From Planctomycetaceae bacterium (GTDB taxonomy: Bacteria > Planctomycetota > Phycisphaerae > Phycisphaerales > SM1A02), in contig CANLHK010000004.1 of the NCBI GenBank assembly GCA_947490615.1, positions 1-64,000 of the forward strand: a stretch of DNA of 64,000 bases, given 5' to 3'. The notes below the pieces were generated by a model, which ran no database searches, had not been told where the DNA came from, and saw only the letters and a list, made by a program, of their open reading frames with translations. Made by a program: the position numbers and the translations under genes. Position 1 is the stretch's first letter, and every line of letters begins with the position of its first letter. This document shows, in pieces, positions 34,689 through 43,616 of the stretch.

Positions 34689-35287
34689 ATCCTCTCTCAC
34701 CAGCCAGTGGCGCGACCCAAGGTGGTTTCGCGGTGGCCTGCTGTGTCGTTGCCGCGATCGTGGGGATCCCCTTGATCTGGCTCATCGCAACCTACAACCG
34801 CTTCGCTCGGCTTGGGCAACAGGTGAAGGAGTCGTGGTCAGGCGTCGATGTCGAGCTCAAGCGGCGGCACGATCTTGTGCCCAATCTCGTGGCGACGGTC
34901 CAGGGTTACGCGCAACATGAGCGCGCGACGCTCGAACTGGTCATCGCCGCGCGCGCCAAGGCGATTCAGGCTGGCAGCGCGTTGCGTGAGCGCGTCGACG
35001 GCGAAGCGGAGCTTGGGCAATCGCTCGGGAAGTTGCTTGTCGTCGCCGAGGCGTATCCGCAACTGAAGAGCGATCGCAATTTCCTCGAGTTACAGCGGGA
35101 GCTCTCGCTGACCGAAGACCGCATCGCCGCAGGTCGCCGCTTCTACAACGCCAATGTGCGCGAGCTCAATGCGCTGCGTATCGAGTTTCCCTCCAACCTT
35201 GTCGCGGGAGTCTTCGGCTTTGCCGCCGAGCGCTTCTTCGAACTCGAGGATGCGTCGCAGCGCGATGTGCCGCAGGCCAAGTTCTAG
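34685..35287 (+). CDS. lemA: LemA-family protein (second copy)
   Basis: The 200-residue protein repeats the LemA pattern: membrane helix (ACCVVAAIVGIPLIWLIATYN), SWSGVDVELKRRHDLVPNLVATVQGYAQHERATLELVIAARAKA, LLVVAEAYPQLKSDRNFLELQRELSLTEDRIAAGRRFYN, and GVFGFAAERFFELED. It aligns along its whole length with the first copy, ending PQAKF against PQVKF, which points to an old tandem duplication around the middle gene. GGAG lies upstream of the ATG at 34685, and the start overlaps the preceding stop. Confidence 0.93.
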   Translation: MNPLSPASGATQGGFAVACCVVAAIVGIPLIWLIATYNRFARLGQQVKESWSGVDVELKRRHDLVPNLVATVQGYAQHERATLELVIAARAKAIQAGSALRERVDGEAELGQSLGKLLVVAEAYPQLKSDRNFLELQRELSLTEDRIAAGRRFYNANVRELNALRIEFPSNLVAGVFGFAAERFFELEDASQRDVPQAKF

Positions 35288-35291
35288 CCTG

Positions 35292-35297
35292 TATCCT
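35292..35297 (+). promoter_or_regulatory. -10 hexamer six bases before ruvB
   Basis: TATCCT, then six bases (CTAGGG) to the ATG at 35304. The hexamer lies just after the lemA stop. Confidence 0.5.
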
Positions 35298-35303
35298 CTA
35301 GGG

Positions 35304-36353
35304 ATGGCGAAGGAACGCATCGTGACAGCTGCTGCGCAAGAGCGCGAGCGCGAGACGGATCTCGATCCACAGGTCGTGGAGATTCGTCCGCGGACGCTGC
35401 GCGAATATGTCGGGCAAGGCGAACTCGTCGAGCGACTCAGCATCGCGCTCGAGGCCGCAAAGCTCCGCGCTGATCCGATGGAGCATGTGCTGCTTCACGG
35501 TCCGCCTGGTCTTGGCAAGACCACGATCGCCCATGTGATCGCGGCGGAGATGGGAACCCGCGCTCATGTCACAAGTGGCCCAGCGCTCACCAAGGCGGGC
35601 GATCTCGTGGGGACGCTCACCAAGCTCGAAGAGGGCGATGTCCTCTTCATCGATGAGATCCATCGCCTTCCCGCGGCGGTCGAGGAGTTCATTTATCCCG
35701 CGATGGAAGATCGTCGCATCGACTTCACACTCGACAGCGGGATGCACGCGCGCGTGGTGACGATTCAGCTCAAGCCTTTCACGCTCATCGGCGCGACGAC
35801 GCGCGCGGGCATGCTCACCCAGGCGCTGCGCAGTCGCTTTGGCATCGCGCACCATTTGGAGTTCTACGAGCACGAAGACCTGGTGCGCATCCTCGTGCGT
35901 GCAGCAGGAATCCTCGGCATGCAGGCGGGGTTGGGCGGCGTGTCGAGCGAAGCCTTTGACGCGATCGCGGCGCGCAGCCGTGGAACTCCGCGCATCGCCT
36001 TGCGCCTTCTTCGTCGCGTGCGCGACTTCGCACTGGTGCGAGGCGGCGGACGCGCGGACCAGTCGGTCGTCGATGGCGCGCTGCGCCTCGAGGGGATCGA
36101 CGCGCTGGGACTCGATGAACTCGATCGCAAGTACATGCGGGCGATCGCCACCATCTATGGCGGTGGTCCTGTCGGACTTGAGGCGATTGCGGCGACGCTT
36201 TCACAAGACGCCGAAACACTCGAAGACCTCTGCGAGCCGTTTCTGCTGCAGCTCGGCTTTCTTGCGCGCACCCGTCAAGGGCGTCGCCTGACCAAGCAGG
36301 GCGCCGACGCGATCGGCTTCACGCTGCCGAGTACCGCGGCGCTCTTTGAGTAG
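35304..36353 (+). CDS. ruvB: Holliday junction branch-migration ATPase RuvB
   Basis: The 349-residue protein has the RuvB layout: RPRTLREYVGQGELVERL, Walker A GPPGLGKTT near residue 66, Walker B LFIDEIHRLP, the sensor GATTRAGMLTQALRSRFGI, GTPRIALRLLRRVRDFA, and the winged-helix tail. It drives branch migration with RuvA. The start at 35304 is set by family length and the TATCCT hexamer six bases upstream; earlier in-frame starts lie inside lemA. ruvA and ruvC are not in the window. Confidence 0.97.
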   Translation: MAKERIVTAAAQERERETDLDPQVVEIRPRTLREYVGQGELVERLSIALEAAKLRADPMEHVLLHGPPGLGKTTIAHVIAAEMGTRAHVTSGPALTKAGDLVGTLTKLEEGDVLFIDEIHRLPAAVEEFIYPAMEDRRIDFTLDSGMHARVVTIQLKPFTLIGATTRAGMLTQALRSRFGIAHHLEFYEHEDLVRILVRAAGILGMQAGLGGVSSEAFDAIAARSRGTPRIALRLLRRVRDFALVRGGGRADQSVVDGALRLEGIDALGLDELDRKYMRAIATIYGGGPVGLEAIAATLSQDAETLEDLCEPFLLQLGFLARTRQGRRLTKQGADAIGFTLPSTAALFE

Positions 36354-36845
36354 TCAGCGTCCTGCGCGCTTCTCGGCAACAAATCGTCGCAGCGCGCTGA
36401 GCAGTTGTTCGTCGGCGTGCGGCGCGATCGACGCGCCACCGACGAGCGAATCCGCGCGATCAAGAAGCGCAGCGAGTTCCTCTTCGTTCCACGCGACGAA
36501 CACACCTTGCCGCGACTGAAATCGCCGCGCCGTTCCAAATTGATGGTCGTTGCGCGTCTCTTGCAGTTTCGCGCTGCGCGGAAGGACAATGATCGGCGTG
36601 CCGCGCAGCATGCACTCGATGATGGTGCCCGTCCCTGCGTGGGCGACCACGACTGTTGCTTCATCAAACCGCGCGCGAATCTCCTGCGCGGAAAGCATGG
36701 CGCTGGCCGCGAATCCGCTGCAGTCGACGCTGCTCGCGCCCGTCTGAAAGAAGAGGTCGGTGCGTTGGCGCGCGCGCGCCCAGGCAAGCACGGCCTGCGT
36801 CATGCGGTCGAAAGCGAGTTGCGAGCCAACCGTGACGAAGATCAC
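36354..36845 (-). CDS. Alg13-like catalytic half of a split UDP-sugar glycosyltransferase
   Basis: The 163-residue protein opens IFVTVGSQLAFDRM and contains VVVAHAGTGTIIECMLRGTPIIVLPR and ETRNDHQFGTARRF, which are the Alg13/EpsF/PssE C-terminal GT28-type motifs that bind the UDP-sugar. It works as a pair with an Alg14-like membrane subunit, encoded directly upstream with a 4-base overlap. In bacteria such pairs add a sugar to an undecaprenyl-linked intermediate for surface polysaccharide. Its stop abuts the convergent ruvB stop with no gap. Confidence 0.88.
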   Translation of the reverse strand: MIFVTVGSQLAFDRMTQAVLAWARARQRTDLFFQTGASSVDCSGFAASAMLSAQEIRARFDEATVVVAHAGTGTIIECMLRGTPIIVLPRSAKLQETRNDHQFGTARRFQSRQGVFVAWNEEELAALLDRADSLVGGASIAPHADEQLLSALRRFVAEKRAGR

Positions 36846-37357
36846 ACGACGCTCCCCGCAAAGTAGACCTCGCCTGGTTGGCGCGCCGAGGGATCACTGG
36901 GAAGTGGCGTGCCCAGTTCGGGCCATTGCGTGAGGGTGAGCGTGGCGGTCTGCGCCGCGTTGCGGCCTGACATCGAGAGTTCTTCGGCGTTGGCGATCGA
37001 GTCAATCCACACGGTGCGCGCGTTGACGAGCTTGGCGAAGCTGATCGCAAAGAAGCCAGGCGCAGCGCCCGTCGACACCACCACATGGGGTCGCACGCGC
37101 AGAAGCACCCACACCACGCAGAGCGCGCTCCACAGGAGACGCAGCTTGTTCCAGCGATTCGCGTCGGGAACGCGCAGGAATCGGTCGGGCGCAACTTCGT
37201 CCCGCATCTCAGGCAACACCGAACACCAGACGCGTTCGCATTGATCAAACGCGGGCGCGAGTCGCCGCAATTCGGTCCAGTGTCCGCCAGACGAACTGAC
37301 CAAGAGCACGCGGTGCCGCGTCTTCGACGCGCTGCGCACCTCGCGCTGCGCGTTCAT
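36842..37357 (-). CDS. Alg14-like membrane-anchoring half of a split glycosyltransferase
   Basis: The 171-residue protein contains VLLVSSSGGHWTELRRLAPAF, KLRLLWSALCVVWVLLRVRPHVVVSTGAAPGFFAI and VWIDSIANAEELSMSGR, matching Alg14/PssD proteins that anchor the Alg13-like partner and bind the acceptor. The hydrophobic stretch near residues 75-92 is the likely membrane association site. Start overlaps the stop of the LptD-like gene and stop overlaps the Alg13-like gene, so the three are translationally coupled. Confidence 0.87.
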   Translation of the reverse strand: MNAQREVRSASKTRHRVLLVSSSGGHWTELRRLAPAFDQCERVWCSVLPEMRDEVAPDRFLRVPDANRWNKLRLLWSALCVVWVLLRVRPHVVVSTGAAPGFFAISFAKLVNARTVWIDSIANAEELSMSGRNAAQTATLTLTQWPELGTPLPSDPSARQPGEVYFAGSVV

Positions 37358-40300
37358 CGCGTTCCGCCAAGAGACGGGTTGTACGCACCGAACGCCGAAG
37401 CAGCTCCACTGCGCGAACCAGCGGGAATCGACAGCGAAAGCCCGACCACAGTCTGGTCTTCCACGAGGTCGTAGCGCGCGTTGGCGTTCAGATCGAAGTC
37501 AGGAAATCCGCGCGTGAGCGAACCACCGACGGCGCGGAACTCGCCAGCCTCAAGGTCATATTGCGGACTCATCGCTAGGAGGTACCGCTTACTGATCCGA
37601 TAGAGCGCGCCCGCTTGCAGGAGCTCGGTCGAAGTCGGCGCGACATAGCGGTACTCGATGTAGGTGCTGACCGCAGGGTTGTGGCGCATCTCAATGCCGA
37701 GCGACGCTCGCGCAAGGTTCTGCAGGATCGCATCGTCATCGGTGATGAAGTCGCGATCCTCGAAGAGGTAGTTCACCGTGCCGCCGAGCGTGAGCGAGTC
37801 GGAGACTTGCCAGGTCGACGCGCCGTAGGCATGACTTCCCCACTGCGAGAGCTCGGGCCTGAAGGAGTAGAACGCGGGGATCGGCGATTGGCTCCAGCGC
37901 AGACTCGCGAAGGGATTGAGCGGATCAACAGGCGTTGGCGTGAACTCCGAACTTCCGTCGCTGAGCACCACGCCCATGTCGAGTTTGAGCCAGTCCACCG
38001 ACTGCCACGCGCCAGGACCGCCGCGCTGGGTCTGCAGAGTTTGCCGAAGTCCGATGTTCGCAGCCGAACCCGCGCTCGAACCTTCGATCGATTGGTCGTA
38101 GATCGGAAGCGCGCCCGCGTCGAGCGAATCGACGCCTGTCCACAGCGTGCTGTACGGCTCAAGGATGTGCCGCATGCGATTGAGATCGAGCAGCCGACTC
38201 TGCATGGTGTCGTCGACGCGCACGAAGTGCATGCTCGCGCGCACGCCACCGCCTGCCTGCAACCGAATCGTCTCGACATCGGCTGTGTACGCGGTGAGTT
38301 CATCACTGAGGTAGCCCGTCGCCTCGCTGCTCACAAACGGTGTGACCGTCAGCCCGTCGCTGACCATGGGGATGCTGAACTCGTGTCGCGTGTCGAGTCG
38401 ACCGATGGTGCCGTCGGTGTATCCCGCGGAGTCATAGGCCGAAGCGATGGAGTCGTTGGCACCGATCGCGTCGCCCCACGCGCCCGTGCGAACGCCGAGA
38501 AGGGCCGGAGTCCCTGTGGTTGGACGCAGCGCCATGGCCGTCGCGGACCACTCTTGCGTCCAGGTCACACCTTCGAGCGGTTCGTCGCCATAGCGGGCGA
38601 GGACCAACTCAGGAATCTTGTCGACGGTGTATCCGCGGCTCGCGAGCAAGTAGGAGTTCGAGATGAAGTCGTTCAGATCATGCTTGATGACCAACGACAT
38701 CGTCGAGTTGTCACTCGTGCGATTGAGTTCCGTCGAGGTCTCGTACTCGCGGCGCTCGTCAAACGCGCGCTGCCGCCACGACGACACGAAAGTCTCGTCA
38801 GAGATGTAGGAGAACTGCGACTTGAGCGTCATCGTCGGATCGAGCGCGGTCGCCCAATGCGCGTCGACGATGCCGCGCATGCCCTCGTCGATGGGGACGA
38901 GCACGCCTGAGCTGGTGCGGTCGTCGCCGCCCGTGTCATAGAGCCCGTAGAGATCGACGACCCCTTGGCCCATCGACTCGGTCATGCGGAAGGTCGCGCC
39001 GACCGCGGCGCCGCGTTCGCTGTAGCCGTCAACGCGCAGTTCGCTGTCGACACCAGGCGTGGGCGCGAGTCCAAACACCGCCGCGAGATCCCACGAGGTG
39101 CCGATCTCCACGCCGCGATCGTCCGCGTAGCCCGTGTCGATCGAGCGAATCGGAATGCGATCGACGCGACCTTCGTATCCAGGCAACGGAAGGATGCGCG
39201 TTCCGCTCGTCATGATGCCCGCGCCTTCGGAGTGCACCCACACGCCGCCGTCGTCGCTGCCGACGCCCGCGGGCTCTTTCGTGACGGTGACGCGGTCGAC
39301 GCCGATGGCCAGATGGGGCGTGAAGAACTCGCTCGTTGAGATGGTCGCGCGCTCGGCGGTCCACTCTTCGCGGGCGACTTGGCGCAGCTCTGCAGCGCGC
39401 ACATAGATGGGGAGGTCTTTGCGATTGCGGTCGTAGGTTCGCAGGACCGCGTCGACGACCGCCGCGCGATTGCTCGCGAGGTCGTAATAGAGTTGTGCGC
39501 CTCGAAGCGTGTAGCTCCCGTCACTCGCGTGCGCGGCGCCTTCGAGATAAATCCCCTGAATCGCCGAGGCGTCGATTGAGCGCTTGCCGGTGCGCAGTCC
39601 AGTCAACGCATCCTTGGTCAGAAAGAGGACCGCGCGCTCAGCGGAGAGTTGCAGAGTGCGCTCCGCATCGCTGTCGGCGGAGCGGTACTCAATCTCCACC
39701 ATGCCCTGGATGGACACGCGATCAGCCTTCTCATCGATGGTGATGCGATCCGCCGAAAACGACACGGTTCCGTTGGGTTCGAAGATCGGCAGGGACTTCG
39801 CGGGCACCACGGCAATCGAATCAGGGAGCGCGTCGGTGCTGGCAGCGGCGGTTGCCGCGCCGCCAATGGCACCACCTGGAACCAGCGGAAGCTCGACGAT
39901 CGGCGAGGGACTTTCGAGGAGCGGAACCGTCGCCACGCGTTGGGTTCCTGCATGGATGCGCGCCGTGAGGCCGCGGAGGTAACGCGAAAGCGCTGCTTCG
40001 CCGTTGGTCAGCGTGGCTGCGCGCGCGGTCGCTGCGGCAGTGTCCAGTTCGGCACGGCGCTCATCGGCGGAAGTTGGCGCGCGCGTCGGCGAACCCTGTT
40101 CGGTGATGAGCAGCGAGAGCTCCATCGAGCCCATCGTGGTCGCGGTGATGAGGAGCTCTTTGCCGCTTGCGCCAAGACCAGCGCGTCGCGTCGGCTCTTG
40201 CGCGTGATCGAACCAGATCGCAAGTTGCGTCGCGGCCTCACCGCCAAGCGGAAGTCGATTGACCCAGACAATCGCCCGTTGTGCCGTCAGGCTGTATCCA

Positions 40301-40560
40301 CCGACCGTCACGCGCACATCGCCTTCAAGGTAGAGACGCTGCGTGTCGTCGGTCTTCCAAGTCCAACCACGCGTGGCGGTGAGTCGACATCCTGCCGCGA
40401 TCGGTTTGGTGGGAAGCACGAAGCCGCCGAGCGAGCGACCAGTGATCAGCGCGCGCTCGGTCGTCGCTTGCCCGAATGCGTGTGGCGTTGCCGCGATGAT
40501 CGCGACAAGCGACAGCGCCGCGAGGCAGTGCATGGAGCGCAGGGCGTTGGTGCCGTTCAC
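37354..40560 (-). CDS. lptD: LptD/OstA-like outer-membrane assembly protein
   Basis: The 1068-residue protein starts with a signal peptide (SMHCLAALSLVAIIAATPHAFGQ). The N-terminal part has OstA/LptA-type beta-jellyroll strands (LYLEGDVRVTVGGYSLTAQRAIVWV; VSFSADRITIDEKADRVSIQGMVEI), and the C-terminal ~600 residues alternate polar and hydrophobic residues like a large beta-barrel (RMRHILEPYSTLWTGVDSL; YGASTWQVSDSLTLGGTVNYLFEDRDFI). LptD inserts lipopolysaccharide into the outer leaflet. At this length it is longer than proteobacterial LptD (about 780). The GTG start at 40560 is supported by TATTCT six bases upstream. The family call is by pattern; a diverged homologue is likely. Confidence 0.75.
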   Translation of the reverse strand: MNGTNALRSMHCLAALSLVAIIAATPHAFGQATTERALITGRSLGGFVLPTKPIAAGCRLTATRGWTWKTDDTQRLYLEGDVRVTVGGYSLTAQRAIVWVNRLPLGGEAATQLAIWFDHAQEPTRRAGLGASGKELLITATTMGSMELSLLITEQGSPTRAPTSADERRAELDTAAATARAATLTNGEAALSRYLRGLTARIHAGTQRVATVPLLESPSPIVELPLVPGGAIGGAATAAASTDALPDSIAVVPAKSLPIFEPNGTVSFSADRITIDEKADRVSIQGMVEIEYRSADSDAERTLQLSAERAVLFLTKDALTGLRTGKRSIDASAIQGIYLEGAAHASDGSYTLRGAQLYYDLASNRAAVVDAVLRTYDRNRKDLPIYVRAAELRQVAREEWTAERATISTSEFFTPHLAIGVDRVTVTKEPAGVGSDDGGVWVHSEGAGIMTSGTRILPLPGYEGRVDRIPIRSIDTGYADDRGVEIGTSWDLAAVFGLAPTPGVDSELRVDGYSERGAAVGATFRMTESMGQGVVDLYGLYDTGGDDRTSSGVLVPIDEGMRGIVDAHWATALDPTMTLKSQFSYISDETFVSSWRQRAFDERREYETSTELNRTSDNSTMSLVIKHDLNDFISNSYLLASRGYTVDKIPELVLARYGDEPLEGVTWTQEWSATAMALRPTTGTPALLGVRTGAWGDAIGANDSIASAYDSAGYTDGTIGRLDTRHEFSIPMVSDGLTVTPFVSSEATGYLSDELTAYTADVETIRLQAGGGVRASMHFVRVDDTMQSRLLDLNRMRHILEPYSTLWTGVDSLDAGALPIYDQSIEGSSAGSAANIGLRQTLQTQRGGPGAWQSVDWLKLDMGVVLSDGSSEFTPTPVDPLNPFASLRWSQSPIPAFYSFRPELSQWGSHAYGASTWQVSDSLTLGGTVNYLFEDRDFITDDDAILQNLARASLGIEMRHNPAVSTYIEYRYVAPTSTELLQAGALYRISKRYLLAMSPQYDLEAGEFRAVGGSLTRGFPDFDLNANARYDLVEDQTVVGLSLSIPAGSRSGAASAFGAYNPSLGGTR

Positions 40561-40566
40561 GGTCGC

Positions 40567-40572
40567 AGAATA
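40567..40572 (-). promoter_or_regulatory. -10 hexamer six bases before the lptD-like GTG start
   Basis: TATTCT on the minus strand, six bases (GCGACC) before the GTG. No Shine-Dalgarno. Confidence 0.5.
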
Positions 40573-40615
40573 GCGATGCGCCGCAGTCGTGCGCGAACTT
40601 CGCGCGCTCCGCAAC

Positions 40616-41584
40616 TCAGGATCGCCAAGAGACGGGCTCGGAGATTTGTGGTCCCGCTTCACGCACGATCGCGACGATGGCAAAGATGGCGATTGCCGCT
40701 GAGCCAATCGCAATCGCCTCGCCGTGCATTCCCGCTGCGACCAGCCACGCGCAGGCAACAAGACTCTTCCAGAGGCTGCCGTAACGGAGGACTTTCTCTG
40801 AGGCGCGCGACCCGCGGGCGGTTCGGAGTTTCCACGCACACGCCACTGCGCCAAGGACCATCGCCACAGCGGGAATCGCCAGAAGCCGCGGGTCGCTCCA
40901 CGCGGGCATCGCGCCGTCGTTGCGTGAGTATTCCAGCCAGAACAGGACCGCCGACCAGAACACCCAACCCGCCGTCGCCACCGACACGCTTCGACGCGTG
41001 AGCTTCGGCCGCTTGTCACCCAACACATAGGCCAGCGCACCGAGCACCATGGTGTGCGTCATCGCCAGCCAGACAGGAAGGAGTGCAAACGCCTCGGTGC
41101 ACGGGACCGCCATCGAGAGCGCTGTCGCAAGACCGATGAGCACGAGTCCGAGTCCTGGGACATGTTTGGCAAACGCGTCGTAGATCAGGATCACCACGGC
41201 CAGCGCCATCGCGGCGAGCATCGCGTCAGATCCAAACGCAATCGCACCGAGCAGGCCAGCACACAGCAAAGCAGCCGCGAGTTGCACCGCGCGTCGTGGA
41301 CGCAGATTGCCCGCGGGGATCGGTCGATCGGGCGCAAAGGCGCGATCGTGTTTGGAATCGAGGAAGTCGTTCAGCGCCGCGCCGAAGGCCAGGAATCCGA
41401 TCGCCACGAGAGCGCCCGCGACGAGGGCTTGCCAGAGCGGTTGCACTGCAACGGGCTGCGTCGAGAGTCGCGTGTCAGCGCGGGCGAGAAAAATCATGAC
41501 CCAGACATTGGCCACAGCGCCAAACGCCACCGAGAGTCTGGCCAGTTCGATCGCTGCAAGAGTTCGGCGGACGATGCGGCGCAT
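40616..41584 (-). CDS. UbiA-family prenyltransferase
   Basis: The 322-residue membrane protein has about nine hydrophobic helices. The first Asp-rich motif is LNDFLDSKHD at residues 71-80, followed by RPIPAGNLRPRRA; the second aspartate region is YDAFAKHVPGLG. UbiA enzymes join a prenyl chain to an aromatic or other acceptor at the membrane (quinone, haem O or lipid pathways). The acceptor here cannot be named. The start at 41584 was chosen because TACATT lies six bases before the ATG and the helices begin soon after. Confidence 0.88.
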   Translation of the reverse strand: MRRIVRRTLAAIELARLSVAFGAVANVWVMIFLARADTRLSTQPVAVQPLWQALVAGALVAIGFLAFGAALNDFLDSKHDRAFAPDRPIPAGNLRPRRAVQLAAALLCAGLLGAIAFGSDAMLAAMALAVVILIYDAFAKHVPGLGLVLIGLATALSMAVPCTEAFALLPVWLAMTHTMVLGALAYVLGDKRPKLTRRSVSVATAGWVFWSAVLFWLEYSRNDGAMPAWSDPRLLAIPAVAMVLGAVACAWKLRTARGSRASEKVLRYGSLWKSLVACAWLVAAGMHGEAIAIGSAAIAIFAIVAIVREAGPQISEPVSWRS

Positions 41585-41590
41585 ACGCGC

Positions 41591-41596
41591 AATGTA
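41591..41596 (-). promoter_or_regulatory. -10 hexamer six bases before the ubiA-like gene
   Basis: TACATT on the minus strand, six bases before the ATG at 41584. No Shine-Dalgarno. Confidence 0.5.
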
Positions 41597-41674
41597 GGGA
41601 AAGCGTAGGAAACGCGGCGCGTCACGCGTTGGGTCGTGCGGCAATCGCCGTGCGCGATCGATGCCGCAGTTCAC

Positions 41675-41680
41675 TACCAT
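41675..41680 (+). promoter_or_regulatory. -10 hexamer nine bases before ribH
   Basis: TACCAT, then nine bases to the ATG at 41690. No Shine-Dalgarno. No FMN riboswitch (RFN) sequence was recognised upstream. Confidence 0.45.
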
Positions 41681-41689
41681 GCGCGACCT

Positions 41690-42181
41690 ATGCATACGGT
41701 CGTTCCATTGACAGCAAGCGCTCGCGGGCTGCGCGTCGGCGTGGTAACGAGCGCCTACCACGACGCCGTCACGGGCGCCCTGCGCGATGGCGCGTTGAAG
41801 GTGTTCCGCGCCGCGTCGGGGGACGACTCGGATCTCGTCCTCGTGGACGCGCCTGGATCCTTCGAACTCGTTGCCATCGCGCACGCTCTCGCACTGCGCT
41901 CCGACATTGATGCGGTGGTCTGCATCGGCTGTGTTCTTGCGGGCGAGACGACGCACGACCAGTACATCTGCCAGGCTGTCGCCGCGGGACTCTCGACGAT
42001 TACCGCACAATCGGGAAAGCCGATCGCGTTTGGCGTGCTGACCTGCCAGACCATCGAGCAAGCCAAGGCGCGCGCAGGTGGCGCCAAAGGCAACAAGGGT
42101 GAAGAGGCGATGCGCGCGGTGATCGCGGCGGCGCAAGCCGTGCAGCGCGTGCAACGGCTTCCGCTTGGGAGACCCGCATGA
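41690..42181 (+). CDS. ribH: 6,7-dimethyl-8-ribityllumazine synthase
   Basis: The 163-residue protein matches lumazine synthase: LRVGVVTSAYHDAVTGALRDGAL, LVDAPGSFELVAIAHALA, AVVCIGCVLAGETTHDQYICQAVAAGL and GKPIAFGVLTCQTIEQAKARAG. It catalyses the penultimate step of riboflavin synthesis and usually forms icosahedral or pentameric shells. The start at 41690 fits the family N-terminus and the -10 hexamer; an in-frame ATG at 41636 has no support. The nusB gene overlaps its stop, a common ribH-nusB order. Confidence 0.95.
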   Translation: MHTVVPLTASARGLRVGVVTSAYHDAVTGALRDGALKVFRAASGDDSDLVLVDAPGSFELVAIAHALALRSDIDAVVCIGCVLAGETTHDQYICQAVAAGLSTITAQSGKPIAFGVLTCQTIEQAKARAGGAKGNKGEEAMRAVIAAAQAVQRVQRLPLGRPA

Positions 42182-42693
42182 GTACGGGACGACACCGTGT
42201 GCGCGCCGAACGACGGTACGCGCTCCAGGCTCTCTACCAGTTCGATTCGGGACTCGCGGGCGATCTGTCCGCGGTGCGTGAGGCATTGGATAGTGCTGCA
42301 GAGATCGAGGAATTCGGCGAATCTCCCGATACCGCCTCGGCGCAAGCGCGGCTGGCCGCGCGCGACCCTGACGCCGCCGCGTTGCGCGCACAGCAGATCG
42401 AAGATGGCCTCGGCCTTGCGTCGTTGGTGTGGGAGTACCGCTCCGATGCTGATGCAGCAGTGAAGCCGTACACCGCGGAATGGCCTGCCCATCGGCAACC
42501 CGTCTTGGATCGCAATGCGCTTCGCCTTGGCTGGTACGGATTCACCCATGGCGGTGATCCGATCGCGGTGGCCATCGACGAGACGGTGGAATTGGTGAAG
42601 ACCTACTCCACCGAGAAGTCGGGCGCGTTCGTGAACGCGGTGCTTGATCGTGTCGCCAAGGCGGGAACCGCCGACGGAACGGGCGCGCGCTGA
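42178..42693 (+). CDS. nusB: Transcription antitermination protein NusB
   Basis: The 171-residue all-helical protein starts RHRVRAERRYALQALYQFDSG and ends with DRNALRLGWYGF..VAIDETVELVKTYSTEKSGAFVNAVLDRVAK, the two conserved NusB segments. It acts with NusE in rRNA antitermination. An insert in the middle (about residues 38-75) makes it a little longer than the usual 140-150. It overlaps ribH and shares its last base with the ftsY start. Confidence 0.93.
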   Translation: MSTGRHRVRAERRYALQALYQFDSGLAGDLSAVREALDSAAEIEEFGESPDTASAQARLAARDPDAAALRAQQIEDGLGLASLVWEYRSDADAAVKPYTAEWPAHRQPVLDRNALRLGWYGFTHGGDPIAVAIDETVELVKTYSTEKSGAFVNAVLDRVAKAGTADGTGAR

Positions 42694-43616
42694 TGGGTCT
42701 CTTCCGTTCCGCGCTTGACGCGATCAAGAAGGGGTTGCACAAGACTGCCGAAGCGATCGGCGGGCAACTGCGCTCCTTGTTGTTGGGCCGCACGCTCAGC
42801 GAAGAGCTCATCAACGAGATCGAGACGCGACTGCTCGGAGCCGATGTCGGCGTGAAGGCGACGCGCGAACTCGTCGAAGGGCTGCGCACCGAGTTTCGCT
42901 CGGGCACGCTCTCGCGCGGCGAAGATGCGCTGGAGTACCTGAAAAAGAGCCTGAAATCGCGCTGGCCTGTCGAGGCGCGCGCCATCGCCGTCGCGAATGC
43001 GAAACCAACGGTCGTGCTCGTGGTCGGTGTGAACGGCGTGGGAAAAACCACGAGCGTCGCCAAGATCGCTCGCAGCCTAAAGGATGAAGGTCGCTCGGTG
43101 CTGCTCGCGGCGGCCGACACCTTTCGAGCGGGCGCTGTGGCGCAACTCACGGTGTGGTCGGAGCGACTTGGCATTGACATCGTCAAGGGCAAGGCTGGTG
43201 CCGATCCTGCAGCAGTGGCGTTTGACGCTGCGGACGCAGCCATTGCGCGCGGCGCCGATGTCCTCCTCGTCGACACCGCTGGCCGTCTCCACACGCAAGA
43301 CAACTTGATGCGTGAGCTCACGAAGATCCGCAATGTGCTGGCCAAGAAGATCCCTGGTGCGCCACACGAAGTGCTTCTCGTGCTCGACGCCACCAGCGGA
43401 CAGAACGCCGTGCAACAGGCGCGGACCTTTGGCGCGGCTGCCGGCGTGACAGGCATCTTTCTGGCCAAACTCGACGGCACCGCGCGCGGCGGCATCGTGG
43501 TAGCGATCCGCGAAGAACTCGATGTTCCCGTCAAGCTTGTCGGAGTCGGCGAGCGCCCCGAGGATGTCCAGCCCTTCGATCCCGACCGCTTCATTGAGGC
43601 GATGTTCGCGGCCTGA
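42693..43616 (+). CDS. ftsY: Signal recognition particle receptor FtsY
   Basis: The 307-residue protein has the SRP-GTPase NG domains: LLLGRTLSEELINEIETRLLGADVG in the N domain, the P-loop VVGVNGVGKTTSVAKIA near residue 111, DTFRAGAVAQL, LLVDTAGRLHTQDNLM, ATSGQNAVQQA, and FLAKLDGTARGGIVVAI. It docks SRP-ribosome complexes at the membrane. The acidic A domain of the E. coli protein is absent, as in many bacteria. Coupled to nusB by TGATG. Confidence 0.97.
   Translation: MGLFRSALDAIKKGLHKTAEAIGGQLRSLLLGRTLSEELINEIETRLLGADVGVKATRELVEGLRTEFRSGTLSRGEDALEYLKKSLKSRWPVEARAIAVANAKPTVVLVVGVNGVGKTTSVAKIARSLKDEGRSVLLAAADTFRAGAVAQLTVWSERLGIDIVKGKAGADPAAVAFDAADAAIARGADVLLVDTAGRLHTQDNLMRELTKIRNVLAKKIPGAPHEVLLVLDATSGQNAVQQARTFGAAAGVTGIFLAKLDGTARGGIVVAIREELDVPVKLVGVGERPEDVQPFDPDRFIEAMFAA

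Noticed and set aside
41600-41690. FMN (RFN) riboswitch upstream of ribH
   Set aside because: The region is under 110 bases between divergent genes, shows none of the conserved RFN segments, and the -10 lies nine bases before the start codon, leaving no leader.
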